A stretch of 40,404 bases of DNA from Myxococcales bacterium (GTDB taxonomy: Bacteria; Myxococcota; Polyangia; Polyangiales; Polyangiaceae), in NCBI GenBank assembly GCA_003151595.1, contig PLXW01000036.1, forward strand, positions 1 to 40,404. Reading direction: 5' to 3'. A model generated the notes under the pieces. It did not search any database. It was not told the DNA's origin and was given only the letters and a program-made list of their open reading frames with translations. Positions 1 through 7,651 of this stretch are shown one piece after another. The translations under genes were made by a program, and so were the position numbers. Every line of letters begins with the position of its first letter. Positions within the stretch are counted from its first letter, which is position 1.

Positions 1-79
1 CCTCGGTCTTGCCGCTGAACATCGACCCGCACACGACCTCGATCCATCCCGTACGGTGCTGCGAGGGGGGCGAATGCAT
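1..79 (-). CDS. tdk: Thymidine kinase, N-terminal fragment cut by the window edge
   Basis: Only the first 26 codons are inside the window. They start at an ATG (complement of 77-79) and run off the left edge. The peptide contains GWIEVVCGSMFSGKTE, which matches the N-terminal Walker A signature of type II thymidine kinases (consensus G-x-MFSGKT). The family phosphorylates thymidine with ATP for dTTP salvage and is cytosolic. A Shine-Dalgarno-like AAAGGGA lies 7 bases before the ATG. The gene points away from the small gene at 250, so 80-249 is a divergent intergenic region. The rest of the enzyme, including the zinc-binding lasso domain, cannot be checked here. Confidence 0.82.
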   Translation of the reverse strand, partial: MHSPPSQHRTGWIEVVCGSMFSGKTE

Positions 80-237
80 GGCCAGGGTCCCTTTACCCGA
101 GCCGGCTCCCAGCGCCTATACGGCCATGTGCGTCGACCTTTCCGGGGCCATTCCAAGAGCTTGCACGTCAGCGGTCCGGTAACGACCGCGAAGGGCATTC
201 CGGCTCCCGCGCCAGTAGACGCGAGGCGAGGCGCTGC

Positions 238-243
238 TACATT
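238..243 (+). promoter_or_regulatory. -10-like hexamer TACATT just before the 82-residue gene
   Basis: TACATT ends 6 bases before the GTG start at 250. If it is a real -10 element, the transcript would begin at or next to the start codon, giving an almost leaderless mRNA. No convincing -35 is seen. Similar hexamers precede several other genes in this window. Confidence 0.3.
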
Positions 244-249
244 GATCTC

Positions 250-498
250 GTGGACGTGGTTTTGCGCAAGCTCGGCAAGGGCGCGCGGGCCGTGGCCGGA
301 CGACTGGTCCGAGCGCCACGAAAGGGCTCGGTCGTGGTGATCGAGTTTCCCGACGGCATGCACGAGTACGTCACCACGCCGGTCAAGCGGGTCCTCCGCC
401 TGGCGGGGCGCGAGGTCTTCTACATCGAGACCATCAACAGCCGCTATCGCCTCGAGGTGCGCAGCCGGGAAGCCACCGCTGCCGAGGGTACGGGCTGA
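250..498 (+). CDS. Small conserved-looking protein of unknown function (82 aa)
   Basis: I do not recognise a family. The product is a basic, soluble-looking 82-residue protein with a GTG start. The N-terminus (about 1-25) is rich in Lys and Arg. The centre (about 27-68) alternates hydrophobic and charged residues, as in a small beta-rich domain (VVVIEFPDGMHEYVTT, then VFYIETINSRYRLEV). There is no signal peptide or membrane segment. Codon use matches the neighbours and no shadow frame explains it better. It lies alone between divergent tdk and the basic protein at 571. A role in binding nucleic acid is possible from its charge but is only a guess. Confidence 0.6.
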   Translation: MDVVLRKLGKGARAVAGRLVRAPRKGSVVVIEFPDGMHEYVTTPVKRVLRLAGREVFYIETINSRYRLEVRSREATAAEGTG

Positions 499-570
499 GG
501 GGTCCTGTCGCGGCCCCGGCTCCAGGCGAGGGAGCGAGGGAGCGGTTGACGAAGCGCGCCCCGCGAGGGC

Positions 571-825
571 ATGGTGCGCCCCGTGGGAAAGCACGACAGC
601 CGCAACTCGATGAAAATGAAGCGACGCAAGTCGCAGGTGAAGAAGAAGGCGCGTCTGAAGCGCCAGAAGGTCGAGCGCAAGGCCGCGTCCGGACGCGGTG
701 CGCCGAAGAAGGCCGCGCCGAAGAAGAGCGCCAAGGCCGCCGCGCCGCCGCCGGCCCCGCCGCCGCCTTCGGTCCCCGTGGACGCCTTGCCGCCCACGAC
801 GCCCACCGGCTCCGCTCCGGAATAG
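571..825 (+). CDS. Lys/Ala/Pro-rich basic protein (84 aa), histone H1-tail-like composition
   Basis: The first half is extremely basic (MKMKRRKSQVKKKARLKRQ from residue 14). It is followed by a Lys-Ala-Pro stretch (about 44-60) and a proline-rich acidic end. This composition resembles bacterial histone H1-like or HU-tail proteins, so nucleic-acid or nucleoid binding is plausible, but no folded domain is visible. ATG at 571 is used here. An internal ATG at 610 would give a 71-residue protein starting MKMKRRK and is an equally good candidate. Low-complexity GC-rich DNA often creates such frames, so the call is moderate. Confidence 0.5.
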   Translation: MVRPVGKHDSRNSMKMKRRKSQVKKKARLKRQKVERKAASGRGAPKKAAPKKSAKAAAPPPAPPPPSVPVDALPPTTPTGSAPE

Positions 826-840
826 GCCCGACCGCCGGCT

Positions 841-1344
841 TCAGTCCTGGACGGGCTCGCCGCTGAGGCGGATCGTCGGGAACTGGGACGGCGCCTTGGG
901 CGCCGAGGGCGCCTCGATGACGACGGTCTCCCCGAGAAGACCGATGTCGCCGTCCATTCGCTTCTCGCCGACGAGCTGCCAGCCGTCGGTCTTGGCGTGC
1001 CACTGCTGCTGCAGGGTCGTGCTCCGCAGCTCCTGCTGCTCGGGGCGGTACCACGACACGTGGACGACGATGTCCACCTCCTTGTCGCCGTGCGCCTTCA
1101 GCCCGGCAAGCTCGATGTCCGCCACCCGGATGGCCAGGCCCCAGGCCCGGTGGTGCATCGAGTACTCCTCCCGCTCGGCCGGCGAGATCTGGTCGAGCAC
1201 GAGCTCGTTGCGGCCGAAGCGCGCGTCCATGTTGAAGCTTTGCGCCTGCTGCTGCGCGGCGGCCAGGCCCGTGCTGGGGGCGGGGCAAGCCACGAGGACG
1301 GGAGCTAGGGCGAGCGAGACACACAGGACGAACGTCGGTCGCAT
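841..1344 (-). CDS. Putative lipoprotein of unknown function (167 aa)
   Basis: The N-terminus is a lipoprotein-type signal with a hydrophobic stretch (FVLCVSLALAPVLVACPAP) and a probable lipidated Cys at residue 20. The mature part has alternating beta-strand character (VDIVVHVSWYRPEQQELRSTTLQQQW) typical of small periplasmic anchored domains. No catalytic motif is recognised. The gene is on the same strand as the metallopeptidase-barrel gene at 1396-4404 and starts 51 bases after that gene ends, so they may be co-transcribed. It probably sits in the envelope. Function is unknown. Confidence 0.7.
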   Translation of the reverse strand: MRPTFVLCVSLALAPVLVACPAPSTGLAAAQQQAQSFNMDARFGRNELVLDQISPAEREEYSMHHRAWGLAIRVADIELAGLKAHGDKEVDIVVHVSWYRPEQQELRSTTLQQQWHAKTDGWQLVGEKRMDGDIGLLGETVVIEAPSAPKAPSQFPTIRLSGEPVQD

Positions 1345-1395
1345 GCACAGAGGGCAATCACGCCGGGCCCCGGCGGGCCAACTTTGCGGCTCGCG

Positions 1396-4300
1396 TCAAA
1401 AGGGGACGGCGGCGACGAAATACGTCTTGTCGATGCCGCCCGTGGAGACGCCCTTGGCGTACCCGGCGCGGAACGTGAACCCGAGGATGTACCCGAGCGT
1501 CATGTCGAACCACAGCTCGCCGCCGACGCCCGTCTTGAACTGCGCCATCTTGGGATCGTCGAACGCGGCGCCGACGTCCACGAACGCCGCGCCGCTGATG
1601 CGGTTGAGAAAGACGGGGAGCGTCGACGGCCCGCGGTCGACGTTGAGGATCGGGAAGCGGTACTCCGCGTTGGCGAGCGTGTAGTAGTTCCCCGCCTGGG
1701 CGACGACGGGGTACCCGCGGAGCTGGATGCCGCCCTGGATGAGCGAGTTCTGCACGACGTTGACGACCGGCAGATCGATGAACCCCCCGACGTAGTACGG
1801 ACCCGCGCCCGCGCGGTTGCCGCCTCCCAGGCCGCCGCCGACGTGGAGCGCCAGGACGTTGTGGCGGAGCCACGGCATGAGGACGTAGGTCGCGAGGTTG
1901 CCCGTCGCGGCGTAGCCGGTGAAGTCGCTCGCCAGCACGGAGTCCGCAAAGTCGAACGAGGCGCTCGCGTCGAAGCCTCTCTCGTTGCCGATGCTCCACA
2001 GATAGCCCTGCGCGTTGGAGTAGCCCCACCCCATGTGTATTGTGCCGAGCATCCCGCGCGTGGGGACGCTCGGCAGGTCGTACGGGTTGAGCTCCGACGC
2101 GGGGAGGGGCAGCTGCCCGGCGACGCGCGCGATGCTGTAGGACAGGTTGACCGACTGCGAGTCGAACGCGCGCGGCATGTTGTAGCCGATGCCCGTCGTG
2201 GCCCCCGCGGTCTCCTGGATCCACTGCACGGTGTTCGACCCGAGGGTGTAGTTCGTCGCCGGGGTGATCTGCCGGAAGACACTCGCGCTCACGTCGAAGG
2301 GGAGGCGCGCGTACACGTACTGGATGTTCGTCTGCAGGTCCGGGTGATTCCACTCCGTCATCAGGCTCGCCGTGAAGGCGTGCATGCCGGCGATGTCGCT
2401 GCCCGCCGCAGTCACGATGGTCGCCTCCCCGAAGTTCCCCGGGGTGATCTTCACCGAGTACGCGCGCGGTTGCAGGGTGAGCAGCGGGTTGTACGCATGC
2501 GGCGTGACGACGGCGGGCGGCGGCTCGGCCGCGGGGGCCGGGCGCGTGTCGAGGTAGGGGGGCGCGTCGAGCCACTGCGACTCGTCGAGCGGCATGACGA
2601 ACATGTCGTACCCCTCGTGCGTGTAGCCGAGGTACGCGAGGGACTTCCCGTCCGGCGACGGCTCGGGCTGATACGCGCCAGTGACCACGTTCGTCACCTG
2701 CCGGAGGCGCCGCGTCGCCACCTCGTACGCGTAGATGTTCATCACGCCGGTGCGATCGGAGTGAAAGTAGAGCCAGCGCCCGTCCGCCGAGTACGACGGG
2801 TCGCCGTCGATGGCCCGGTCGTGCGTGACCTCGATGTACGACCCGTCCGTCGTGTCGACGATGCGCACGTCCCGGAAGCCGCCGCGCGTCCACGCGCTGT
2901 AAGCGACGTGCCGACCGTCGGGAGCCCACCGCGGCGTATACGCCTGATCGAAGCTCACATTTCGCACGAGCTGGTGCACGTTCGCGAGCGAGTGCCCCCC
3001 CCCGCCGTCGGGCTTCGTCACGATGTCGCCCATCATCAGGCGCGTGGTGCCGCGGTGGTTCGTCGTGAAGACCACGTTCTTGCCGTCGGGCGACACGCTC
3101 GGGTCGAGCGCGCGCCACCCCTCGCTCCAGCGGATGCGCTTGCCGTCCAGCCCCGTCGGGCTCTTCTGGTGGGCGGGGAGCTCGAAGAGGTCGTCGAAGA
3201 AGAACAGGTTATTGAGAACGTCCTGCGAGCTGAAGACCGCCGTCCCGTCGGGCATGAACGACGCGCCCCCGACGCCGTTGGTGCGGATGACGAGCTCTCG
3301 CTTGTCCTCCCGCGAGCCCGACACGCGCCCCTCCGCATCCCTCACCAGCGGGAGCGCGGCCAGGCCCGCCGTCGTGTGCCCGTCGTCCACGTAGAAGAGC
3401 AGCTCCCCCGCGTGATCCGCCCACGCGTTCGCCGGGATCCACCGCGGGTGCTCGTACGTGTTCCCGGTGTGGGTCACGCGGACCCCCTCGCGGATGCCCC
3501 GAGCGCGCACCCCCGCCGCCTGGGCGCCGTAGTCGCGCGACATCGAGTCGATCCACGAGCGGTAGAGCTCCTCGAAGGTGCGCCCCGTGGCTCGCCGGAT
3601 GGAGCGGTTGATGGCGTACGGGATGATCTGCCTGCCGTAGTCGTCGATCATCGCGCGGAGGGCCTGCTCGCCGTACGTCTCGACGATCCACTGCATGAAG
3701 AACGAGCCGTACACGTACCAGATGTTCCCCTGCGGCCACCGGCGCGGGACGTTGGAGAACACGTCGAGCGTCGCCACGTTGTGCTCGAGCACGTCGGCGC
3801 GCATCCACATGTTCCACATCGACGAACGCAGCCGCCCGCCGCTCGTCTCGCGGCTCTCCTCGAGGACGGCGAGGCCCTCGAGGATCCAGTGCGGCTCGAG
3901 CTGGTTGGGCGCGAACGTCTTGCCGATGATGCGGTTGATGAGCTTCGGGATCCCCTCGATGTGATCGGTGTGGAGGATGTGCGTGTACTCGTGCGTGACG
4001 AGCTCGAGGTACCAGTCGTCGACGTCGCCGAGCGGGGACATATCGTCCGGCGCGGTGACGTAGAGCTGGATGGCGTCGAACGGGAGCGCCGTAGCCGAGC
4101 CGTTGGCGCTGTCGGTCTGGTCCGTCAGCGCGATCTCGGTCTTCGCGTCCGTGCCGGGAGGCCAGCCCACCACGGGCACCAGGCGGTCGAAGATCGACTC
4201 GGCCAGCGTCGCCACGTGCTCCGCGACGAGATCCTCGGTCGAGTAGTAGTTGATGCGAAAGTGCTTGGTCTCGATCGTCTTCCACTGCAGCTTCGGATCG

Positions 4301-4404
4301 TTGGCCGCGTGCGCGTTCGGCGTCACGGCCAGCAGCGCGAAGACGAAGAGCGCGACGAGGAGACCGAAGCGACGCGACAAGCCGCGACAGTCTAGCCGGC
4401 TCAC
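1396..4404 (-). CDS. Secreted zinc-peptidase (MA type) / PD40 propeller / C-terminal outer-membrane barrel fusion
   Basis: This 1002-residue protein starts at a GTG and has a signal peptide ending near residue 33 (NAHA-AND). Residues about 40-290 form a gluzincin-like domain with the zinc motif HEYTH (138-142) and the third ligand in WILEG (Glu175), matching the peptidase MA family. Residues about 390-640 contain TolB/WD40-like PD40 repeats (SPDGK, WAPDGRHVAY, SADGRWLYF, SPDGKSLAY). The C-terminal third is rich in amphipathic beta strands and ends in Phe (FVAAVPF), typical of a BamA/D15-type surface-antigen barrel. It is therefore probably an outer-membrane protein with periplasmic or surface-exposed peptidase and propeller parts. 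The PilZ gene ends 21 bases upstream on the same strand. The substrate is unknown. Similar propeller-barrel proteins are often annotated only as TolB-like. Confidence 0.85.
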   Translation of the reverse strand: MSRLDCRGLSRRFGLLVALFVFALLAVTPNAHAANDPKLQWKTIETKHFRINYYSTEDLVAEHVATLAESIFDRLVPVVGWPPGTDAKTEIALTDQTDSANGSATALPFDAIQLYVTAPDDMSPLGDVDDWYLELVTHEYTHILHTDHIEGIPKLINRIIGKTFAPNQLEPHWILEGLAVLEESRETSGGRLRSSMWNMWMRADVLEHNVATLDVFSNVPRRWPQGNIWYVYGSFFMQWIVETYGEQALRAMIDDYGRQIIPYAINRSIRRATGRTFEELYRSWIDSMSRDYGAQAAGVRARGIREGVRVTHTGNTYEHPRWIPANAWADHAGELLFYVDDGHTTAGLAALPLVRDAEGRVSGSREDKRELVIRTNGVGGASFMPDGTAVFSSQDVLNNLFFFDDLFELPAHQKSPTGLDGKRIRWSEGWRALDPSVSPDGKNVVFTTNHRGTTRLMMGDIVTKPDGGGGHSLANVHQLVRNVSFDQAYTPRWAPDGRHVAYSAWTRGGFRDVRIVDTTDGSYIEVTHDRAIDGDPSYSADGRWLYFHSDRTGVMNIYAYEVATRRLRQVTNVVTGAYQPEPSPDGKSLAYLGYTHEGYDMFVMPLDESQWLDAPPYLDTRPAPAAEPPPAVVTPHAYNPLLTLQPRAYSVKITPGNFGEATIVTAAGSDIAGMHAFTASLMTEWNHPDLQTNIQYVYARLPFDVSASVFRQITPATNYTLGSNTVQWIQETAGATTGIGYNMPRAFDSQSVNLSYSIARVAGQLPLPASELNPYDLPSVPTRGMLGTIHMGWGYSNAQGYLWSIGNERGFDASASFDFADSVLASDFTGYAATGNLATYVLMPWLRHNVLALHVGGGLGGGNRAGAGPYYVGGFIDLPVVNVVQNSLIQGGIQLRGYPVVAQAGNYYTLANAEYRFPILNVDRGPSTLPVFLNRISGAAFVDVGAAFDDPKMAQFKTGVGGELWFDMTLGYILGFTFRAGYAKGVSTGGIDKTYFVAAVPF

Positions 4405-4425
4405 TGTCGGGCGGGCAGTGGGGGA

Positions 4426-5406
4426 TCAGAGGTCGTCGTGGAACATCGGCTCGCGGTTTCGCACGTAGCGATACACGAGCTGTCGCGCCTCGGCGGTGAT
4501 CTCCGTGAACTGCGCGCCGAAGCCCGGCGGAGCGTCGCTCCCGCTGTCGCTCGGCTCGCGCCGCCAGCGCACGACGGCGTTGGCCTCGAACTCGTAGCCG
4601 CCGGGGAGCGACACGCGAACGCGCACCGGCTGCCCGATCGGGAGTAGCTTGTACGTGGACACGAAGAGACCGCCGTGGTCGACGATGTCGTTGCCCGAGA
4701 GCCCCTTGTAGAAGTTGCTCGGGCTGTGCGCCCCCAGCTCGGCGACGACCACGCCGAACCCGCCCTCCTGGCCTCCCTGCGCCGGGTACCCGCGCTGCGC
4801 CTGAGCCGGCGGCTGCTGCTGGGCGTAAGCCTGCTGCGGTGGCGCCACGGGCGGCGCGTAGGCCTGCGGGGCCGGCTGGGGCGGCGGGGGGGCGTACTGC
4901 GCCTGCGGGGGGACGTAGGCCTGCTGCGGAGGGGCGTAGGCCTGCTGCGGGGGGGCGTAGGCCTGCTGCGGGGGGGCGTAGGCCTGCTGCGGAGGGGCGT
5001 AGGCCTGCTGCCGGGACGGGGGGGCCGGCGCCTGGGGAGGGGGCGCGGCGGGCTGCTGAGGCTGGCCCGCGCGGACCAGGGCATGGATGCTCCCCAGCGC
5101 CCCGGCGACCGCCTCCATCGCCCGTACGACGGCCTCATGGGTGGGCGGCTGCGCCTGCAGCGCGCTCAGCGCGGTCTGGACGGCGGAGAGGGCGGCCTGC
5201 GCATTCGGGGCGATCTCCCCCCCGCGCGACGCCTCGATGCGGTGAAGCGCGCCCATGGCCTGCGCGATGGGCGCCGCCAGCTCCACCAGGTGGGGCGGGA
5301 CGCGCGGATCGGCCTGGAGAGCGTTGAGCCCCTGCGCGAGCGACTCGCGGGCGGTGCGGGCAAGCGTGACGGCATCGGGCACAGTGCGCTTCTCCTGGGA
5401 CGGCAC
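4426..5406 (-). CDS. PilZ-domain protein with a tandem PPQQAYA-repeat linker (326 aa)
   Basis: The N-terminal half (about 1-125) is helical and Ala-rich. Residues about 130-215 are a Pro/Gln/Tyr/Ala linker with repeated APPQQAY units. The C-terminal domain (about 215-320) has NFYKGLSGNDIVDHGGLFV, then PIGQPVRVRVSLPGG and a PPGFGAQF segment. This is the layout of the TIGR02266 PilZ family, a paralogous set described from Myxococcus. PilZ domains usually bind cyclic di-GMP, but the classical RxxxR motif is not evident, so nucleotide binding is uncertain. The start is GTG at 5406. The gene lies just upstream of the large peptidase-barrel gene on the same strand and is probably co-transcribed with it. 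Confidence 0.83.
   Translation of the reverse strand: MPSQEKRTVPDAVTLARTARESLAQGLNALQADPRVPPHLVELAAPIAQAMGALHRIEASRGGEIAPNAQAALSAVQTALSALQAQPPTHEAVVRAMEAVAGALGSIHALVRAGQPQQPAAPPPQAPAPPSRQQAYAPPQQAYAPPQQAYAPPQQAYAPPQQAYVPPQAQYAPPPPQPAPQAYAPPVAPPQQAYAQQQPPAQAQRGYPAQGGQEGGFGVVVAELGAHSPSNFYKGLSGNDIVDHGGLFVSTYKLLPIGQPVRVRVSLPGGYEFEANAVVRWRREPSDSGSDAPPGFGAQFTEITAEARQLVYRYVRNREPMFHDDL
4913..5010 (-). repeat. In-frame 21-bp tandem repeat encoding PPQQAYA units
   Basis: About four and a half near-identical 21-base units (plus-strand core GGGGCGTAGGCCTGCTGCGG) lie inside the PilZ gene. They encode consecutive PPQQAYA heptads. Because 21 is a multiple of three, copy-number change would keep the frame and only alter the linker length. 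Confidence 0.85.
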
Positions 5407-5488
5407 GTCTCCGGTGGTCCGGAAACGTGGGCGACCCCGTGGCGGATCGAACCGTACGCGGGCTCCCCGCGCAATGGGAAAGCGCGAC

Positions 5489-6367
5489 CTAGCCGCGGGC
5501 GCGGACGACGATGCGCGCGAAGTCCTCCGCGTCGAGCGCCCGGTCGTCCTCGTCCGCGCGGCCCTCCAGCAGCTCCACGGCGCCCTCTCCGGCGCGCACC
5601 ACGGCCACGCCGTCCGCGCGCACGGCCGCTTCCCCGGGCGCGAGCACGCGCGGGAAGTCCTGCGTGACGCGCACCCGCACCAGCACCACGACCTCCTCGC
5701 CGATCTCCGTCCACATGCCGGGCCACGGGGCCGCCGCCCGCACGCGCCGCTCGATGTGCGCCGCCGGCCACGACCAGTGAACCGCCAGGTCCTCCTCGCT
5801 CGGTCGCGGCGCGGCCGTCGCGCCCGCGTCGTCCTGCGGCACCGCGGGCGGAGGTCGCTCCGCCGCGTACGCGCCGACCACCTCGCGGAGCAGCGCGAGG
5901 CTCGGCCGGTCCAGGGCGCGCGCGAGCTTCCACGCGTCCCACCGCGGGTCGATGCGAAGCGCCCGCTTCGCCAGGATGGGCCCCGTGTCGTACTCCTCCT
6001 CGAGCCGGTGCGCCGTCACCCCGGTCGTCTCGTCGCCCGCGTCGATGGCCCAGAAGTACGGATCGGGCCCGCGGTGACGCGGCAGGAGCGACGGGTGCAC
6101 CCCCACCGCCGGCGCGATGGCCAGCACGCTCGGCGGGACGGGCCGCGTCCAGAACCAGCTCACGAGGAGCTCCGGGCGCGCGGCGCGTATCTCCTCGACC
6201 ACCCGCTCGCTCCCGAGCTCCGGCATCGCGTGCGTCCGCCCGGGCGCGAGCCTCGTCCGCACGCGCCGCGCGCCGATCCCCGGCACGAGCCCCGCGTACC
6301 CGAGATCGTGTCCGTCGCGCGCCAGCAGCACCGCGGCCAGCGGCAGGCCGAAGAACGCGATCCGCAC
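5489..6367 (-). CDS. Formyltransferase-family protein lacking the catalytic Asn (292 aa)
   Basis: The protein has the N-terminal Rossmann start of the Fmt/ArnA/PurU family (MRIAFFGLPL) and the signature HPSLLPRHRGPDP (91-103), then GDETTGVT and DTGPIL (127-132). In E. coli Fmt the catalytic residues are Asn106, His108 and Asp144. Here the His (91) and Asp (127) are present with the same 36-residue spacing, but the Asn position is Gly89 (VGVHPS instead of INVHxS). The C-terminal part (about 190-292) could be the OB-like domain of Fmt. The start GTG directly abuts the stop of the upstream DHH gene (TAG-GTG), implying translational coupling. It may be a formyl- or acyltransferase on another substrate, or catalytically weakened. 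It is unlikely to be the main initiator-tRNA formylase because no def gene is nearby. Confidence 0.78.
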   Translation of the reverse strand: MRIAFFGLPLAAVLLARDGHDLGYAGLVPGIGARRVRTRLAPGRTHAMPELGSERVVEEIRAARPELLVSWFWTRPVPPSVLAIAPAVGVHPSLLPRHRGPDPYFWAIDAGDETTGVTAHRLEEEYDTGPILAKRALRIDPRWDAWKLARALDRPSLALLREVVGAYAAERPPPAVPQDDAGATAAPRPSEEDLAVHWSWPAAHIERRVRAAAPWPGMWTEIGEEVVVLVRVRVTQDFPRVLAPGEAAVRADGVAVVRAGEGAVELLEGRADEDDRALDAEDFARIVVRARG

Positions 6368-7513
6368 CTACGAAGGAGTGACCGGCGGGACCATGATCCC
6401 CGGCGTCGGCTCTTCTCCCCACTGCCGCAGGAGCGCCGTCCTCACCGCGTGCTCGCACAGCTGCCAGAGCTGCGTGCGATCGGTCACGCGTCCGAGGAAC
6501 CCGATGGGGATGCGGAAGCCCCCCTTGTCGCGCCGGCCGCCCCCGTAGGGGCGCCCCTTCTCGTCCGAGCCGAACGCCTGCTCCAGCCAGACAGCCGGGT
6601 CGACGCTCGGCGAGTGTGTGCGGAGCGAGCCCTCGATGTACTTGTCGCCGACGACGCCGTAGACGACGCACGTGTCGATGTCCTCGCGCCTGACGAGGAA
6701 GTCGGCCGCCTGGGCGATGGTGTCGCGCTCGGCCTCGCTCACGAAGCCGACGCCAGCGGTCGCGAAGTTGCGCCGCACGACCATGGCCGACAGGGCGCGC
6801 GCGATGACGTCCATCGCCGTCGGCGCGATGAGCCGCCGCGACAGGTCCTCCAGCAGATCGCGGTCGCACACCTCGGCGATCTGCGACGCGGCGCGGAAGT
6901 CGGCGGCGCGCGCGAGCATGAAGTCGTCGGTGTCCGTCGCCAGGCCGTGCATCAGCGCGGTCGCGATGCGCCGGTCCTCCTCCACGTCGGGATCGAGGAC
7001 CGTCAGCTCGTTCAGGTACTCGACGAAGATGGTCGCCGTCGCCCCCACGTCGAGGCGAAGGTCCACGAAGCGCGCCTTCGGCGGCGTCACGGCGCGGTGG
7101 TGGTCGACCACCGTCAGCACCTCGTAGTCGCCGGCGTCGGCGAGGTCGCCGTCCACCTCGTGCGCGTCGACCAGGGAGAGAAAGTCGACCTTCCCGACCT
7201 CCGCGACCGTCTTGATCTTGCGAAGCTCGAGGCCCAGGAGCTTCACCAGCGCGCGGTTCTCGCGGTGGCTCACCTCCTGGCAGTAGCCCACGGTCGTGTG
7301 CGCCACGCCCATGCGTTGCGCGATGTGCGCCTGCGTGATCGCGCACGCGATCCCGTCGGGATCGGGGTGCCCTCGCAGCGCGATGAGCACGTGCTTGCCC
7401 TTCGCCGACGCGAGCGTCTCCGCGAACGCACGCGCGCGAGGCTCCGTCGTGGGCACGCTCGCGGGCGAAAGTCGCCTTACCGGTTCGGTCATCACGGGAC
7501 GAATTGTGGTCAC
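6368..7513 (-). CDS. DHH/DHHA1 phosphoesterase (NrnA-like, 381 aa)
   Basis: DHH-superfamily metal-binding motifs are clear: GHPDPDGIA (48-56), VDAHE (115-119) and VVDHH (135-139). A C-terminal DHHA1 domain includes GGGRRDKGGFRIP (about 335-350). This arrangement fits nanoRNase/pAp-phosphatase (NrnA) and related phosphoesterases that cleave short oligonucleotides or cyclic dinucleotide products in the cytosol with manganese. The start is uncertain: GTG at 7513 gives 381 residues, whereas ATG at 7492 (MTEPVRRL) gives 374. It is followed without a gap by the formyltransferase-like gene. The exact substrate cannot be read from sequence. Confidence 0.85.
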   Translation of the reverse strand: MTTIRPVMTEPVRRLSPASVPTTEPRARAFAETLASAKGKHVLIALRGHPDPDGIACAITQAHIAQRMGVAHTTVGYCQEVSHRENRALVKLLGLELRKIKTVAEVGKVDFLSLVDAHEVDGDLADAGDYEVLTVVDHHRAVTPPKARFVDLRLDVGATATIFVEYLNELTVLDPDVEEDRRIATALMHGLATDTDDFMLARAADFRAASQIAEVCDRDLLEDLSRRLIAPTAMDVIARALSAMVVRRNFATAGVGFVSEAERDTIAQAADFLVRREDIDTCVVYGVVGDKYIEGSLRTHSPSVDPAVWLEQAFGSDEKGRPYGGGRRDKGGFRIPIGFLGRVTDRTQLWQLCEHAVRTALLRQWGEEPTPGIMVPPVTPS

Positions 7514-7633
7514 GGTTTCATCGACAAATCCAGGTCATGCCGGCACGTGCGCGGGGGACGGCACTGCGTACCAGGCATCACGCACGGACGGTGCCAAGCA
7601 ACCCAGGGGCGCGAAACAGCGAGGGAAAGATGG

Positions 7634-7639
7634 TAGCGT
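7634..7639 (+). promoter_or_regulatory. -10-like hexamer TAGCGT before the GT-C gene
   Basis: TAGCGT lies 12 bases before the ATG at 7652 in the divergent intergenic region 7514-7651. If functional, it would give a very short leader. No clear -35 is seen. Confidence 0.3.
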
Positions 7640-7651
7640 GGCCCCTCGGCG

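Noticed and set aside
56..340. 94-codon frame near the left edge
   Set aside because: It crosses the divergent region between tdk and the small gene at 250, and its composition is that of a random GC-rich frame.
1384..4395. Thousand-codon open frame on the plus strand opposite the peptidase-barrel gene
   Set aside because: It is made of Arg, Val, Asp, His and Gly from the antisense of GC-rich codons and has no domain or signal. The minus-strand protein has clear motifs.
4913..5010. Regularly spaced repeats that could suggest a CRISPR array
   Set aside because: The 21-base units are adjacent without spacers, lie inside a coding frame and encode a protein heptad repeat.
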